Positions 5,441-5,597 of a stretch of DNA of 5,597 nucleotides are shown here, piece after piece. Position 1 is the stretch's first letter. Each line of letters begins with the position of its first letter. The position numbers and the translations under genes were made by a program. The stretch is from assembly GCA_964550225.1 (NCBI GenBank), contig CAZJXT010000035.1, positions 1-5,597 on the forward strand. Direction: 5' to 3'. The notes below the pieces were generated by a model that saw nothing but the letters and a program-made list of their open reading frames with translations, did no database searches and was not told the origin of the DNA. The DNA is from CAIXMG01 sp964550225 (GTDB taxonomy: Bacteria; Patescibacteriota; Minisyncoccia; Phycocordibacterales; UBA1006).

Positions 5441-5597
5441 TTCCTAATAGGATATGGACCATTAGTACTTCTCGGCTGCACGCATTACTGCGCTTCCACC
5501 TGAAGCCTATCAACGTGATCATCTTTCACGGTCCTATGATTTCTTATCTTGAAGCTGGCTTCCCTCTTAGATGCTTTCAGAGGTTATCCATTCCCGA
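5441..5597 (-). rRNA. rrl: 23S ribosomal RNA, 3' end only
   Basis: The last 157 or so bases of a 23S rRNA are present and the gene continues past the right edge. Recognisable blocks are GGATAACCTCTGAAAGCATC, then CTAAGAGGGAAGCC, GTGAAAGATGATCACGTTGATAGGC, GGAAGCGCAGTAATGCGTGCAGC and GTACTAATGG. All align with the 3' domain VI region of bacterial 23S. The 3' end is placed about 20 nt after TACTAAT by analogy with E. coli and could shift several bases, because the pairing 5' end lies outside the window. The stretch between AAGATAAG and GTGAAAGATGAT is about 16 nt shorter than in Bacillus, consistent with loss of helix 98. Confidence 0.95.

Noticed and set aside
1..5597. CRISPR arrays, insertion sequences or long direct repeats
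   Set aside because: I saw no regularly spaced repeats, transposase motifs or terminal inverted repeats beyond the two terminators and small rRNA-linked hairpins.

Overview
This 5.6 kb window looks like a piece of a Candidate Phyla Radiation (Patescibacteria, probably Parcubacteria-like) genome. The evidence is AT-rich, tightly packed co-directional genes, compact SecD and SecF as separate proteins, a single-pass exported protein with a Cys/Asp/Gly motif I associate with CPR hypothetical proteins, shortened rRNA elements, and coding starts without clear Shine-Dalgarno sequences. The exact lineage is an inference. The standard genetic code fits: all five complete genes end in TAA or TAG and have no in-frame TGA, so there is no sign of UGA recoding.

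Everything reads on the minus strand, so transcription runs from high to low coordinates. In that order: the 3' end of a 23S rRNA (5597 to about 5441); an 82-nt spacer with a hairpin; a compact 5S rRNA (5358-5249); a perfect 14-bp-stem intrinsic terminator (5197-5164); an extended -10 promoter; an uncharacterised membrane-anchored protein (5143-4364); a second extended -10 promoter placed so that the next gene would be leaderless; then rodA (4346-3225), a PAP2-family lipid phosphatase (3220-2654), secD (2641-1370) and secF (1364-477), separated by only 4, 12 and 5 nt. A terminator whose loop contains the secF stop codon closes this operon. A third extended -10 promoter follows at once and drives lemA, which runs off the left edge of the window.

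The operon is a cell-envelope unit. RodA polymerises lipid II into glycan strands, which releases undecaprenyl diphosphate. The PAP2 protein is well placed to dephosphorylate that carrier. SecD and SecF use the proton gradient to help the Sec translocon export proteins. The upstream unknown is itself predicted to be exported and membrane-anchored. No exotic defence, mobile or CRISPR-like system is visible. The more unusual points are the shared TGCTAYAAT promoter with probable leaderless or SD-less starts, the stop-codon-in-terminator arrangement, a Glu-to-Asp change in a conserved RodA motif, the Cys-rich motif of the unknown protein, and the trimmed rRNA helices. No stretch over 300 bases lacks a gene.
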